This document shows, piece after piece, positions 10,425-19,076 of a DNA stretch of 64,000 nucleotides. The translations under genes and the position numbers were made by a program. The DNA is from Urophycis tenuis. Its lineage: Eukaryota > Chordata > Actinopteri > Gadiformes > Phycidae. The notes below the pieces were generated by a model. It ran no database searches, was not told the origin of the DNA, and saw only the letters and a list, made by a program, of their open reading frames with translations. The DNA lies in assembly GCA_036785325.1 (NCBI GenBank), contig JAXIVH010000019.1, positions 7,294,434 to 7,358,433 of the forward strand. Direction: 5' to 3'. Every line of letters starts with the position of its first letter. Positions within the stretch are counted from its first letter, which is position 1.

Positions 10425-10512
10425 AAGGGCTGGCTCAATTCGCCGCAGCAGCTGCCATGTCAGTTCAGTGTGCTACTACTAGCTGCCGCTGCCACAAATT
10501 GAGCCAGCCCTT
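10425..10512. repeat. 88-bp inverted repeat with 16-bp arms
   Basis: AAGGGCTGGCTCAATT at 10425-10440 is the perfect reverse complement of 10497-10512. Inner GCAGCAGCT / AGCTGCCGCTGC partly extends the stem. It could be a tiny MITE or a hairpin. It lies just outside the Gypsy LTR. Confidence 0.6.
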
Positions 10513-10527
10513 TCTCAAATGTACATG

Positions 10528-11366
10528 TGTAACCCTGTTGGTTTGACGTCTTCTCGGCAGGCAATAAACACTTGGAGCAGACGTGTTGAACAGCCAATTT
10601 ATTGGTCTTTAGTCAACGCTGATTGTATGACAGAAAAAAGAGGAACATCATGGGCACATCTCTCAATTGATCATCATTGCTACTGAGGATTACAATAAAG
10701 TGTAGCTTATGATACAAATAAAATAAAATAAAGTGAAATAATTCTATGATCGTATAGTGGATTTTTTATACTGCAATATATGTTTATAAAATAAAGTAAA
10801 ATAAAATAAATAAATATAATAAGAATGAATTTCAAAACGAAATGCAAGCTACACTGGTTATCGTTCTACATTCAACATTTTAGTAACTTCATGTCGTGGA
10901 TATGAATTAAACAACACAACGACACGACTCCGCTGTCTCATCCGCACACCCACACACATACCTGATTGTATGACAGAAAAAAGAGAAGCGTCATGGGCAC
11001 ATCTCTATGGAAGAAAACAGCCACGTGTTAAACCAATGCTAGCTCCGTGCTAAGTTTCCGTCAACAACAAAACTACAAAAAAACAGCATTGCAGTTGTGC
11101 AGAGCATGGAAATATTAACACTTAACACACAGCACATACGTACATACTATAATATTAATTTTAACATGACTTGAACAACTGTGAACAAAGTTTTTTTTTC
11201 CTTCCACGAGACTCGGGACATGTTACCACAACTGAATCCTCATTGCTACTGAGGATTTCCCAGAATCCCTCTTCCCATACGCCTCACACACACACAACAG
11301 ACATCAGAGGGCGCTTATTCTACATTTTAGCTGGATTTACACACTATTTTAACTATGTTACATACA
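10528..11366 (-). mobile_element. Gypsy-type 3' LTR, about 839 bp
   Basis: On the minus strand the LTR begins TGTATGTAACATAG, directly after a polypurine tract (TTTCTGGGGGG, plus 11367-11376), and ends CAACAGGGTTACA. A polyadenylation signal AATAAA lies about 75 nt before its 3' end, followed by a TGTTTATT-like element. The pol C-terminal fragment at 11760-12260 lies upstream in the same orientation, as expected for a 3' LTR. Two blocks are repeated inside: TTGTATGACAGAAAAAAGAG at 10623 and 10966, and ATTGCTACTGAGGATT at about 10675 and 11244. This suggests an internal duplication. No 5' LTR is present in the window. Confidence 0.65.
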
Positions 11367-11636
11367 CCCCCCAGAAATCCTGCTAAATTGGGGTACAGTA
11401 AACAAAACACCCAAGAAGACAACACATGTATAAAAGTCACAAATTACTGCCTGTGGGTCCATAGAAACACTACTCACTCAAAATCAGTTAGAAACTTTCC
11501 ACTAGGGAATAAGCGAGTAAGGTTTTGGCCAATCCCCTTACCAACCCAGACACAAAAGATGCCATGTACACCTCTCATATAATAAACATTGCTCAATAGC
11601 AGAGATAACTTATGTATCCTAAGCCAGTCAGGCAAA

Positions 11637-11659
11637 AAATATATATATATATATATTTC
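11637..11659. repeat. (AT)n microsatellite
   Basis: About 20 bp of TA repeats in the region between the pol fragment and the LTR of the Gypsy remnant. Confidence 0.85.
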
Positions 11660-11759
11660 TGGATCGTTCAAACTACCCAGAAAACATACAAACTACCCAA
11701 CAAACATGAGTCATCTACGACCTGCTCATTCATCTCACAAATGAATCTAGCTGGAGGTT

Positions 11760-12260
11760 TTACAGGTCTACCTGACCTAGTGTTAAGTGCAGGTGGCTGT
11801 ACACAAACAACATGGTCCTGTGTGTGTGTGTAGGGGGCTGTGTATCAGTCAAGTGTTCAGGGGAGGGGGCATGTTCAGGCAGTGCAGGTGACATTGATAC
11901 CGCACTTTCAGCAGTGGCCTCAACATCCCTTGCGGGAGAACAATCAGGCAGGACGGCCGTCACAACTTCGTCAATTCCATCATCCGTGTGCATGAGCCAG
12001 TTAATGGTCTTTGTCTCACCGTCCTGAACATCAGAAAGAACTGCCGGTTCACACACTCCACTCCCAGCAACAGATGAGCAGTCAGAGTCTACACTGTCGT
12101 CACCTCCTGCAGGTAGGAAACTCACAGGGAGTAGAAGGTTTCTGTGAACAACTTTCTCTCTTGATGTGACAATATCTCTGATATGATACACATTGATTCC
12201 ATGCTTTTTTTTGCAGGTTGTCAGGATTAAACCCAACAAAATCTTTCTCGGTTGTGGTCA
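11760..12260 (-). pseudogene. Gypsy LTR-retrotransposon pol, C-terminal tail
   Basis: The minus-strand frame reads INVYHIRDIVTSREKVVHRN, then LLLPVSFLP, then an acidic tail (GGDDSVDSDCSS) ending near the LTR. The VHRNLLLP motif is the signature of the chromodomain-less C-terminus after the integrase of fish Ty3/Gypsy pol polyproteins. Protease, RT, RNase H and the integrase catalytic core are all missing. The upstream part is replaced by GTTCAT repeats and then host-gene exon sequence, so this is a 5'-deleted element. It cannot be mobile. Confidence 0.6.
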
Positions 12261-12267
12261 CTTCATA

Positions 12268-12330
12268 TGCATGGAAATGTTCATGGAATGTTCATGTTCA
12301 TGTTCATGTTCAATGTTCATGCATGGAAAT
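12268..12330. repeat. (GTTCAT)n short tandem repeat
   Basis: About 60 bp of GTTCAT/GGAATGTTCAT variants flanked by two ATGCATGGAAATG blocks. It marks the junction between the host-gene exon remnant (12331-12379) and the Gypsy remnant. Confidence 0.8.
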
Positions 12331-12379
12331 GACTGCTTTGGGTGATGTTGTCCAGATGCTGCTGCACACTGGTTCCAGT
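12331..12379 (-). pseudogene. SAMD3-like relic, exon I (last recognisable)
   Basis: The acceptor TTTTTAG at 12380-12381 opens phase 0 with TGTSVQQHLDNITQSS, continuing the reading phase of exon H. Family-like sequence stops at about 12331, where the GTTCAT repeats begin. The frame then meets a TGA within five codons. The remaining 3' exons of the family are not in the window. Confidence 0.55.
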
Positions 12380-12389
12380 CTAAAAACAC

Positions 12390-12530
12390 ATTCAGAATCA
12401 GAATCAGCTTTAATGGCCAAGTATGTTCACATGACTTCAGTAGGTGTTGACTCTCTCATACAGGAAGACATTTACAATATAGACACTCAGCAAACAAAAG
12501 TAAATATACAGACATAAGGTTGCATGCTAT
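12390..12530 (-). repeat. LINE/SINE 3'-tail copy in intron H/I
   Basis: CAGAATCAGAATCAGCTTTA followed by ATGGCCAAGTATGTTCACAT is a very common 3'-tail consensus in fish genomes; the more frequent form has TTTATTGGCCAAGTATG. It is 5'-truncated and sits in the intron between exons H and I. Confidence 0.5.
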
Positions 12531-12677
12531 AAATTGAGAAAAAAAGACAATGCAAGTGGCAAATACGGACAGGCGCATAAGTTATGGTCTTATCAGCAGT
12601 GACCAGACTGACAAAAAATCAGAACACCTATAACTGCAAATGAGTTGATGAATGTTTTAAGCAACTGTTAAGCCTAC

Positions 12678-12805
12678 CTTTAGGAATCTGATGAGGTGAT
12701 CTACAGCTTGAGATGCAGACATCTTTCCTGGCCTTTTTCGTCCTTGTGCAGATGGTGGTAGCAGATGTAGCAGCAGCAAGATAGCAGACATGTCAGAGTC
12801 CCAAC
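12678..12805 (-). pseudogene. SAMD3-like relic, exon H
   Basis: The frame reads WDSDMSAILLLLHLLPPS, then AQGRKRPGKMSASQAVDHLI and RFLK, ending AAAG|GTAGGC (donor 12676-12677). This is the most conserved block of the family. Phase arithmetic places the exon start at 12805, but the two bases before it are GG (CATTGG|GTTGGGAC) where AG is required. There is no other AG close upstream. The acceptor appears to have been lost by a single A-to-G change. Confidence 0.6.
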
Positions 12806-12907
12806 CCAATGGCCAACAAACATCAGGTTAACATTATGTCACAAATACATTAAACTGACATTATTACCTTTATAACCAACAACAGTGATAAACAGTCCCA
12901 GTCATAC

Positions 12908-13079
12908 CATTCTCAACTTCTGCAACTGTCTCAGTGTTGCGCATTAAATCAAAGAGATCTGTGGTGGGTACCAGACCATGGCTTTCCTTTATAACTTTTG
13001 CTTTGAGAGTGGTCGGCCACTTCTCCAAGAATTTGTTGGCTGTTACCTCACCAAACAGGAGGCGGAAATCTTGCTCTAT
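12908..13079 (-). pseudogene. SAMD3-like relic, exon G
   Basis: 172 bp between the acceptor TATTACAG (13080-13081) and the donor AATG|GTATGA (12906-12907). The frame is open: IEQDFRLLFGEVTANKFLEK, WPTTLKAKVIKESHGLVPTT, DLFDLMRNTETVAEVEN. The phase joins exon F2 (...PGL) exactly. Confidence 0.65.
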
Positions 13080-13176
13080 CTGTAATACAACAATGCAGCA
13101 CATAGAAAGGGGTGATGAGTGACAATACATTCTGAATTGGATATTTCAGTGATTCAACTAACGAAAAAAGTCTTAC

Positions 13177-13184
13177 TAGTCCTG
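13177..13184 (-). pseudogene. SAMD3-like relic, 3' stub of exon F2
   Basis: Eight bases (CAGGACTA on the minus strand) before the donor GTAAGA (13175-13176). They complete PGL once the Harbinger element and one copy of its 3-bp duplication are removed. This stub proves that the transposon sits inside a coding exon. Confidence 0.6.
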
Positions 13185-13447
13185 GGGCCTCATTTATCAA
13201 CCGTGCGTACGCACAGATTTGTGCTTACGCAGTGCGTACGAACATTCCCACGCAAAGTATGGGATTTATCAACTTGTACTTGTGCGTAGGAACGTGCATA
13301 AATTTGAGCACAACTCTGACCATGCGTACGCACAAAACCTAGTGGTAGAATAGTGAAACTACTAAGAGAACCCGTTAAGAGTCGCAGTGTTCAGCAAACA
13401 CAAACGTCACACATGTCCCCTGTATCCTCTAATTAATAACAATTCTC

Positions 13448-13598
13448 ATTTAGTAAGTTCTGTGATAGGCTGGCGACCTGTCCAGGGTGTACCCCGCCTC
13501 TCGCCCGTTGTAGCTGGGATTGGCTCCAGCCCCCCCGCGACCCTCTAGAGGATAAGCGGTTTAGAAAATGACTGACTGACTGACTGATTTAGTAAGTT
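13448..13598 (+). mobile_element. short RTE/Rex3-like 3'-tail insertion with 12-bp duplication
   Basis: A 127-bp insert (13460-13586) contains GGCGACCTGTCCAGGGTGTA, CCCCGCC and GGATAAGCGGT and ends in an (ACTG)n tract. This is the widespread fish RTE 3'-tail. It is flanked by the direct repeat ATTTAGTAAGTT at 13448-13459 and 13587-13598, a clear target-site duplication. It is a 5'-truncated insertion inside the Harbinger element. Confidence 0.8.
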
Positions 13599-13686
13599 AG
13601 CAGACATTTTTGAATAATTGGTATGTCAAGCTATAAAAGACAGCTGGGACAGGACAACCTAAAAAAGACAACTTGAAATAAGGACG

Positions 13687-14797
13687 ATGGCGCATCTTGC
13701 ACTTTTGGAAAATTTAGAGAACCGTGCGCTTTGCAGGGAGCGCGTTTTCAAAGAGCGTGTGGATTTGCTCAGTGAGAGCACAGAGTGGCTTCCCAGAAGG
13801 TACAGATTCCCAAAAAATATACTTGTGGATTTATGCCGGGATTTACAACATACTGTATTGGAGCAAGAGACCAAACGAACCAAAGCCATCCCAGTGCACA
13901 TCCAGCTCCTGTCCACACTGGGATTTTTGGCCACCGGGACATTTCAACATGCGGCATTTCACAGCCGACACTGAGTAGAATCATGCCAGCAGTGTTGGAT
14001 GCAATCATTTCTCTAGCCCCACTTTACATTCAGTTCCCGTTAACTCCACGCCATCGCTGGATTCGCAAATATAATTGGAGCCATATAGATTGCACACACA
14101 TCACAATAAAAGCACCATCACACCATGAATTCAGTTACGTTAACAGGAAAGGACTTCATTTAATTAATACATGTTAAGTTGTGTTCTCATTAAATGTTTT
14201 TTTTTTAATGGTTATTTTATTGTTGTTCTTTTCAGCCCATATGTGACCATGTAATGTCTTCTTTTGTATGTAATATGTTTATCATATCGAGCACTTTTAT
14301 TTTGACATATATGGACGCTAGAGGAAATGGAGATTTTGTGTGTTCCTGCAGTTCAGTTGTTAAGTGTGAGCGGTACTGTGCATTTGACCTGCCGCTGTCA
14401 TGTTATTAAATGGAAGAAAATAAATACTCTTCAACTCAAAGGAAACCTGAGTAATATTTACCACCATCTTTATTGACTCATGAATGAAGAAAATATACCT
14501 CTAATCGAGATGGAAAGAGACGAACCAATTCAAGAAAACCCTACAATACAAAAATAATCTAATGCCAATATGTCTCTACTAAACGTTGTCGCCAGGTGGC
14601 CTGGAGGAACGCACGATTCGTTCATCCTGCAGGTGGGTGCGCAGCTCCAAGCAGGAGCTATTGAGGATGGCTGGCATTGACGTATTATTAAAGGGATTGC
14701 CACTACAATATATGGTCAATTGGAGGCGTTTCTGAATGCAAATGACTCTAACCGTGCACGAGCATGGTAGTTGAGAACAGGTGGGATTTATCATCAC
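13687..14797 (+). pseudogene. Harbinger transposase (HARBI1-like), degenerate
   Basis: ATG 13687 opens MAHLALLENLENRALCRERV and continues to QLLSTLGFLATGTFQ, the helical N-terminal part of Harbinger nucleases. After a frameshift at about 13950 the frame reads GISQPTLSRIMPAVLDAIIS, then HIDCTHITIKAPSHHEFSYV and NRKGLHLIN; the IDCTHI aspartate is the first of the DDE triad. A probable intron (GT..TTTTCAG, 14173-14235) precedes PICDHVM. Near 14575-14690 NVVARWPGGTHDSFILQVGA, the second-aspartate region, is present, then a stop. Related nucleases excise and insert DNA between TIRs together with a Myb-like partner. No Myb-like ORF was seen. About 300 bp at 14270-14570 does not align with the family and may be another insertion. 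Confidence 0.7.
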
Positions 14798-14939
14798 AGA
14801 TTACTTACTGGTGTGCGTACGACCCGTGTACGCACGCTTGATGAATGCAGATTTTTTTGTACTTACGCACATTCAAAATTTCATGCGTACGAACGAAATT
14901 AGAACTTTTCCTACGCTCGGTTGATAAATGAGGCCCCTG

Positions 14940-14974
14940 GAGTGTCCAGAAACCGAGGGAAGACAGAGAAGACA
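14940..14974 (-). pseudogene. SAMD3-like relic, 5' part of exon F2
   Basis: The minus strand reads YCVFSVFPRFLDTP, then the CAG of the Harbinger duplication at 14937-14939. FPRFLD(T/V)PGL is a conserved block of the family directly before the IEQDF exon. Upstream it runs into the perfect hairpin, where the frame is lost. Confidence 0.6.
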
Positions 14975-14978
14975 CAGT

Positions 14979-15052
14979 ACACATTTCATATGTCATCAAT
15001 ACCTTCCACAACTGATAAGTTGTGGAAGGTATTGATGACATATGAAATGTGT
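14979..15052. repeat. perfect 35-bp inverted repeat, 4-nt loop
   Basis: Arms 14979-15013 and 15018-15052 are perfect reverse complements over 35 bp with loop GATA. No mismatch means it is very recent or maintained. It lies between exon F and exon F2 of the broken host gene and directly abuts a 38-bp scrap of LINE. Confidence 0.9.
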
Positions 15053-15088
15053 TCTCACTGGAGCGGTTCGCAGCCGAATGTGAAGCGG
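15051..15088 (-). repeat. 38-bp scrap identical to RTE LINE, inverted
   Basis: The minus strand here is identical to plus 16449-16486 inside the RTE copy 1.4 kb away. That segment encodes part of the SLERFAAECEAAG region. It has no tail and no target duplication. It looks like filler copied during break repair. Confidence 0.85.
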
Positions 15089-15207
15089 GTGGTTATTTTG
15101 GCAGATTTGTTTACTAAGGGACCTCTTTCCTCTGCAGCTTTTCTTTGAATGGTCTTCAACCGCCAAGCAAGGTATCCAGAACCGCTCTCCGGATTGTAGT
15201 AATGGTC
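15089..15207 (-). pseudogene. SAMD3-like relic, exon F
   Basis: The acceptor GCATAG (15208-15209) opens DHYYNPESGSGYLAWRLKTI, then QRKAAEERGPLVNKSAKIT, in phase with exon E. HYY..SG.GYLAWRLKTIQR is a strongly conserved family block. Host coding ends at about 15089, where the LINE scrap starts. The stretch of the family that links this to FPRFLD is missing. Confidence 0.65.
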
Positions 15208-15295
15208 CTATGCAATTTAAAACATGCAAACAGACTATGCAGAACATTTCTGTGGGAAAAATTAAGCTTGATGTTGTAAGGATATTTTTACTTAC

Positions 15296-15388
15296 ATATC
15301 CATTTGGTGAAAATGGGTCTTCCAGATATGGAAACAGTGCAATTATCCCCTGTGCGTACTTCTCTCTGACATTTTTTGGGGGGATGTC
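15296..15388 (-). pseudogene. SAMD3-like relic, exon E
   Basis: 93 bp between the acceptor GCATTAG (15389-15390) and the donor ATAT|GTAAGT (15294-15295). It reads DIPPKNVREKYAQGIIALFP, then YLEDPFSPNGY. Exon D ends in phase 2 but this frame needs phase 0. The mismatch lies at a C6-A6 homopolymer at the exon start, so a one-base insertion or two-base loss there is the simplest reading. A base-calling error is possible. Confidence 0.65.
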
Positions 15389-15496
15389 CTAATGCATGAA
15401 TTCAAAGATGGCCGTCACTCATTTGGCATTGAACAACACAATTAAAGACATTTAATTAATTTAATTGTTTCTTTAGCCTACATGTTTGACTCTCAC

Positions 15497-15633
15497 CCAT
15501 GTGTTTCTGTCACATCAGCAGTAAGTATGTTAACCATTTGTCTTCTGGTGGCATCTGTCAGAGATTTGGTTCTTGCATACTCTTGCATAATGCGTTCACC
15601 AATAGGCTTTGTTGTCATCATTTTTTCAATCAT
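15497..15633 (-). pseudogene. SAMD3-like relic, exon D
   Basis: 137 bp between the acceptor TTTAAG (15634-15635) and the donor CATGG|GTGAGA (15495-15496). It reads MIEKMMTTKPIGERIMQEYA, then RTKSLTDATRRQMVNILTAD and VTETHG. The block LTDATRRQMVNIL..D.TETHG is diagnostic for the family. It starts in phase 0, as exon C requires. Confidence 0.65.
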
Positions 15634-15744
15634 CTTAAATTGATATAAAATATGCAGTCTTTTTTTTTTTTCAACCATACACAAGACTAGAAAATAATAA
15701 CATAAGAACACTCAAAATCCATCCATCCATCCATTATCCTCCGC

Positions 15745-16632
15745 TTATCCGGGGTCGGGTCGCGGGGGCAGCAGCCTGAGGAGAGAAGCCCAGACTTCCC
15801 TCTCCCCAGCCACTTCGTCCAGCTCTTCCGGGGGGATCCCGAGGCGTTCCCAGGCCAGCCGAGAGACATAGTCCCTCCAGCGTGTCCTGGGTCTTCCCCG
15901 GGGCCTCCTCCCGGAGGAACGTGCCCGGAACACCTCCCCAGGGAGGCGTCCGGGAGGCATCCTCACTAGATGCCCGAGCCACCGCAACTGGCTCCTCTCG
16001 ACGTGGAGGAGCAGTGGTTCTACTCTGAGCCCCTCCCGGATGACCGAGCTTCTCACCCTATCTCTAAGGGAGAGCCCGGACACCCTGCGGAGGAAACTCA
16101 TTTCGGCCGCTTGTATTCGCGATCTCGTTCTTACGGTCACGACCCACAGCTCGTGGCCATAGGTGAGGGTAGGAACGTAGATTGACCGGTAAATCGAGAG
16201 CTTCGCTTTTCGGCTCAGCTCCTTCTTCACCACGACAGACCGGTGCAGGGCCCGCATCACTGCCGACGGCGCACCGATCCGTCGGTCAATCTCCCGCTCC
16301 ATCCTCCCCTCACTCGTGAACAAGATCCCGAGATACTTGAACTCCTCCACTTGAGGCAGGATCTCCTCCCCGACACGGAGAGTGCACTCCATCCTTTTCC
16401 GGCTGAGAACCAGGGCCTCGGATTTGGAGGTGCTGATCCTCATCCCAGCCGCTTCACATTCGGCTGCGAACCGCTCCAGTGAGAACTGAAGGTCACGGCC
16501 CGATGAAGCCAACAGGACCAGATCATCTGCAAAAAGCAGCGACGCAATCCTGAGTCGCTGCACCAATTCACGACGTCCCGAGTCGAGGTCAGCAGCGCCC
16601 CGTCCCCCCCGTACACGGTGTTGACAGAGCAC
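15745..16632 (-). pseudogene. RTE reverse transcriptase, C-terminal half
   Basis: An open minus-strand frame has IASLLFADDLVLLASS (the FADD catalytic motif), then SLERFAAECEAAGMRISTSK, FKYLGILFTSEGRMEREIDR and LRRVSGLSLRDRVRSS. It ends in an RPRTRWRDYVSRLAWERLGI block. This is the RT palm-to-thumb and C-terminus typical of RTE-clade LINEs. The fingers and the first catalytic aspartate are deleted at the junction near 16620, where the STRDVVN segment jumps directly to the FADD block with a frameshift. Confidence 0.8.
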
Positions 16633-16707
16633 TGCTTCCCCCTCCTGAGATGCCGGATGGTGGTCCAGAACCTCCTCGAAGCCGTTCGGAAGTCGTTCTC
16701 CATGGCC

Positions 16708-17487
16708 TCACCGAACTCCTCCCACACCCGAGTTTTTTGCCTCTGCAACCGCCGAAGCCGCGCTCCGCTTGGCCCGCCGGTACCCATCAGCTGCCTCAGG
16801 AGTCCCACAGGCCAAAAAGGTCCGGTAGGACTCCTTCTTCAGCATGACGGCATCCCTTACCGCTGGGGTCCACCAGCGGGTTCGGGGGTTGCCGCCGCGA
16901 CAGGCACCGACGACCTTACGGCCACAGCTCCCGTCGACCGCTTCAACAATGAAGGTACGGAACAAGGTCCACTCGGACTCTATGTCCCCCGCCTCCCCCG
17001 GGACATGGTTGAAGCTCTCCCGGAGGTGGGAGTTGAAGCTCGTTCTGACAGGAGATTCAGCCAAACGTTCCCAGCAGACCCTCACAGTACGTTTGGGTCT
17101 GCCAGGTCTGACCGGCATCTTCCCCCGCCATCGGAGCCAACTCGCCACCAGGTGGTGATCAGTTGATAGCTCCGCCCCTCTCTTCACCCGAGTGTCCAAG
17201 ACATGCGGCCGCAAGTCCGACGATACAACCACAAAGTCGATCGAACTGCGGCCTAGGGTGTCCTGGTGCCAAGTGCACATGTGGACACCTTTATGCTTGA
17301 ACATGATGTTCGTTATGGACAATCCATGACGAGCACAGAAGTCCGACAACAAAACACCACTCGGGTTCAGATCAGGGGGGCCGTTCCTCAATATCACGCC
17401 CCTCCAGGTCTCACTGTCATTGCCCACATGGGCGTTGAAGTCCCCCAGCAGAACAAGGGAGTCCCCAGAAGGAGCGCTTTCCAACAC
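16708..17487 (-). pseudogene. RTE endonuclease C-terminal half and linker
   Basis: The frame reads SGDSLVLLGDFNAHVGND (the GDFNAH catalytic motif of APE endonucleases), then SSIDFVVVSSDLRPHVLDTR and ELSTDHHLVASWL (the catalytic SDH equivalent, TDHHL). A linker with WWTPAVRDAVMLKKESYRTF follows. It belongs to the same element as the RT half. The frame ends near 16708 just before the RT deletion. Confidence 0.8.
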
Positions 17488-17499
17488 CCCCCCTAAGGA

Positions 17500-18240
17500 C
17501 TCCAGAAAGGGTGGTTATTCTGAACTGCCGTTCGGTGCATAAGCACAAACGACAGTCAGGACCCGTCCCCCCACCCGAAGGCGGAGGGAGGCTACCCTCT
17601 CGTCCACCGGGGTGAACCCCAACGTACAGGCACTGAGCCGAGGGGGAAATAAGCATTCCCACCCCCGCTCGGCGCCTCTCCCCAGGGGCAACTCCAGAGT
17701 GGAAAAGAGTCCAACCCCTCTAAAGGACGCTGGTTCCAGAGCCCAAACTGTGTGTCGAGGTGAGCCCGACTATATCTAGCCGGTACCTCTCAGCCTCGCA
17801 CACCAGCTCCGGCTCCTTCCCCGCCAGAGAGGTGACGTTCCACGTCCCCAGAGCTAGCTTCTGCAGCCGAGGGTCGGACCGCCCAGGTCCCCGCCTCCTG
17901 CTGCCGCCCAGCTCACATCGCATCCGACCCCTTTGGCCCCTCCCACGGGTGATGAACCCATGGGAAGGGGGTCACGCGTCGTTCCTTCGGGCTGTGCCCG
18001 ACCGAGCCCCGCGGGCGTAGACCCGGCCACCAGGCGCTCGCCAACGGGCCCCTCCCTCAGGCCTGACTCCAGGGGGGGGCCCCGGTGACCCACGTCCGGC
18101 AAGGGAAATCCAGTTCCAAAGATATTTTTCTTCATTGGGGTCTTTTGAGCCACTCTTCGTCTGGACCCTCGCCTTGGACCTGCTTGCCTTGGGTGACCCT
18201 ACCAGGGGCATGAAGCCCCCGACAATATAGCCCCCTGGGT
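17500..18240 (-). pseudogene. RTE endonuclease N-terminal part and 5' region, frameshifted
   Basis: Pieces in several frames carry LALGTWNVTSLAGKEPELVC, then ERYRLDIVGLTSTHSLGSGT (start of the endonuclease fold) and further on FRITTLSGVL-like remnants. The 5' region is GC-rich, as in intact fish RTE elements. Multiple frameshifts mean no continuous ORF remains. Confidence 0.65.
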
Positions 18241-18368
18241 CATTGGGACACGCAAACCCCTCCACCACGTTAAGGTGGCAGCTCATGGAGGGGTTAAGGT
18301 GGCAGCTCATGGAGGGCACTCAAAATCTAATAAACATATTCCAGATTAAACTTAACAATAATACCTAC

Positions 18369-18493
18369 CGCTTTTGCCTCATAATTTCTGCGACAGGGCC
18401 TTTTAGGCTGACTTGCTTCACCAGTTTCTGCCTCCTCAGGTGGGTCACACATCGTAAAGTTTAAAATAACTGTATCGTCAGATGCTAATGAGC
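18369..18493 (-). pseudogene. SAMD3-like relic, exon C
   Basis: 125 bp between the acceptor ACATCAG (18494-18496) and the donor AGCG|GTAGGT (18367-18368). It reads GSLASDDTVILNFTMCDPPE, then EAETGEASQPKRPCRRNYEA, KA. It is a low-complexity Ser/Glu-rich linker with a basic patch, as in the family. It starts in phase 1 and ends in phase 0, consistent with exons B and D. Confidence 0.6.
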
Positions 18494-18763
18494 CTGATGT
18501 TGATGATAGGGAAGTATCTACATTTTAAGGAATATGAAAAGAACACTGTGTTAAGTGGAACTGCTCTCATCAAAACAAAACAACTAAAAACACTCTAAGA
18601 TGAGGATGAATTGGTGCATTATACCGAAAGGGCGTGCATTGCTTCCTATAACAAGGCATTTAGCCATCACTGTGACTTCAGAGCTATTTATTTAAAATAT
18701 AATTATGCAGTATCTTGTCATAAGTTTAATAGTTGAACACATTTGTAAATAATCAATAATTAC

Positions 18764-18913
18764 CAAGTTCTGCATTGCTCAATACGATTCGGAAGGTTCC
18801 AGGTGACTCCTTCATGAGTTCCTCAAAAACCTCTGCATCAACTTGGGTGGCAGTCTGGTCATACACCTTTACTTCAGGCTGTCTACCTTCTGGTATGTTG
18901 AATTTCAAGCACA
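18764..18913 (-). pseudogene. SAMD3-like relic, exon B
   Basis: 150 bp between the acceptor ACTTCAG (18914-18916) and the donor CTTG|GTAATT (18762-18763). It reads VCLKFNIPEGRQPEVKVYDQ, then TATQVDAEVFEELMKESPGT and FRIVLSNAEL. The KVYD..TQVD.EVF pattern resembles a ubiquitin/PB1-like fold segment. The frame is intact. Confidence 0.6.
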
Positions 18914-19076
18914 CTGAAGTAAAAGGAATGGATATTAAAGAAATTGTTACAAAATTTGAAAGGCAATTTGTTTCCTTCTGATGAGAATCAAGGTAGTGTA
19001 GCCTTATGTCTCAAAAAATACATGGTAATGAGTTGTATTTATCAGCAAAAAACTGTGATATCTGATACATATTTAC

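Larger units (their letters stand above)
13185..14936 (+). mobile_element. Harbinger (PIF) DNA transposon, 1752 bp, CTG duplication
   Basis: The ends are GGGCCTCATTTATCAACCG and its reverse complement, with sub-terminal GTGCGTACGCAC-rich blocks. CTG lies on both sides (13182-13184, 14937-14939). A CWG duplication is known for the zebrafish Harbinger3 group, whose preferred palindromic target centres on ACACCWGGTCT. Here the target on the minus strand is ACTCCAGGACT, a 9/11 match. The element carries a decayed transposase on the plus strand and a nested LINE-tail insertion at 13460-13586. It is inserted in an exon of the minus-strand host gene. Confidence 0.8.
15720..18316 (-). mobile_element. 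RTE/Rex3-like LINE with 11-bp target duplication
   Basis: The direct repeat CACTCAAAATC at 15709-15719 and 18317-18327 brackets the element. The 3' end (low coordinate) is a GGAT tail, (GGAT)n on the minus strand, the usual RTE/Rex3 tail in fish. The 5' end keeps the CCACCTTAACGTGGTGGAGG region and therefore looks full length at 5'. A 24-bp block, GTTAAGGTGGCAGCTCATGG plus AGGG, is duplicated in tandem there. An internal deletion removes most of the RT fingers and palm. It sits in the intron between exons C and D of the host-gene relic, about 40 bp from exon C. Confidence 0.85.

Noticed and set aside
15970..17166. Plus-strand frames within the RTE element
   Set aside because: Antisense shadows of the GC-rich RTE endonuclease/RT coding strand.
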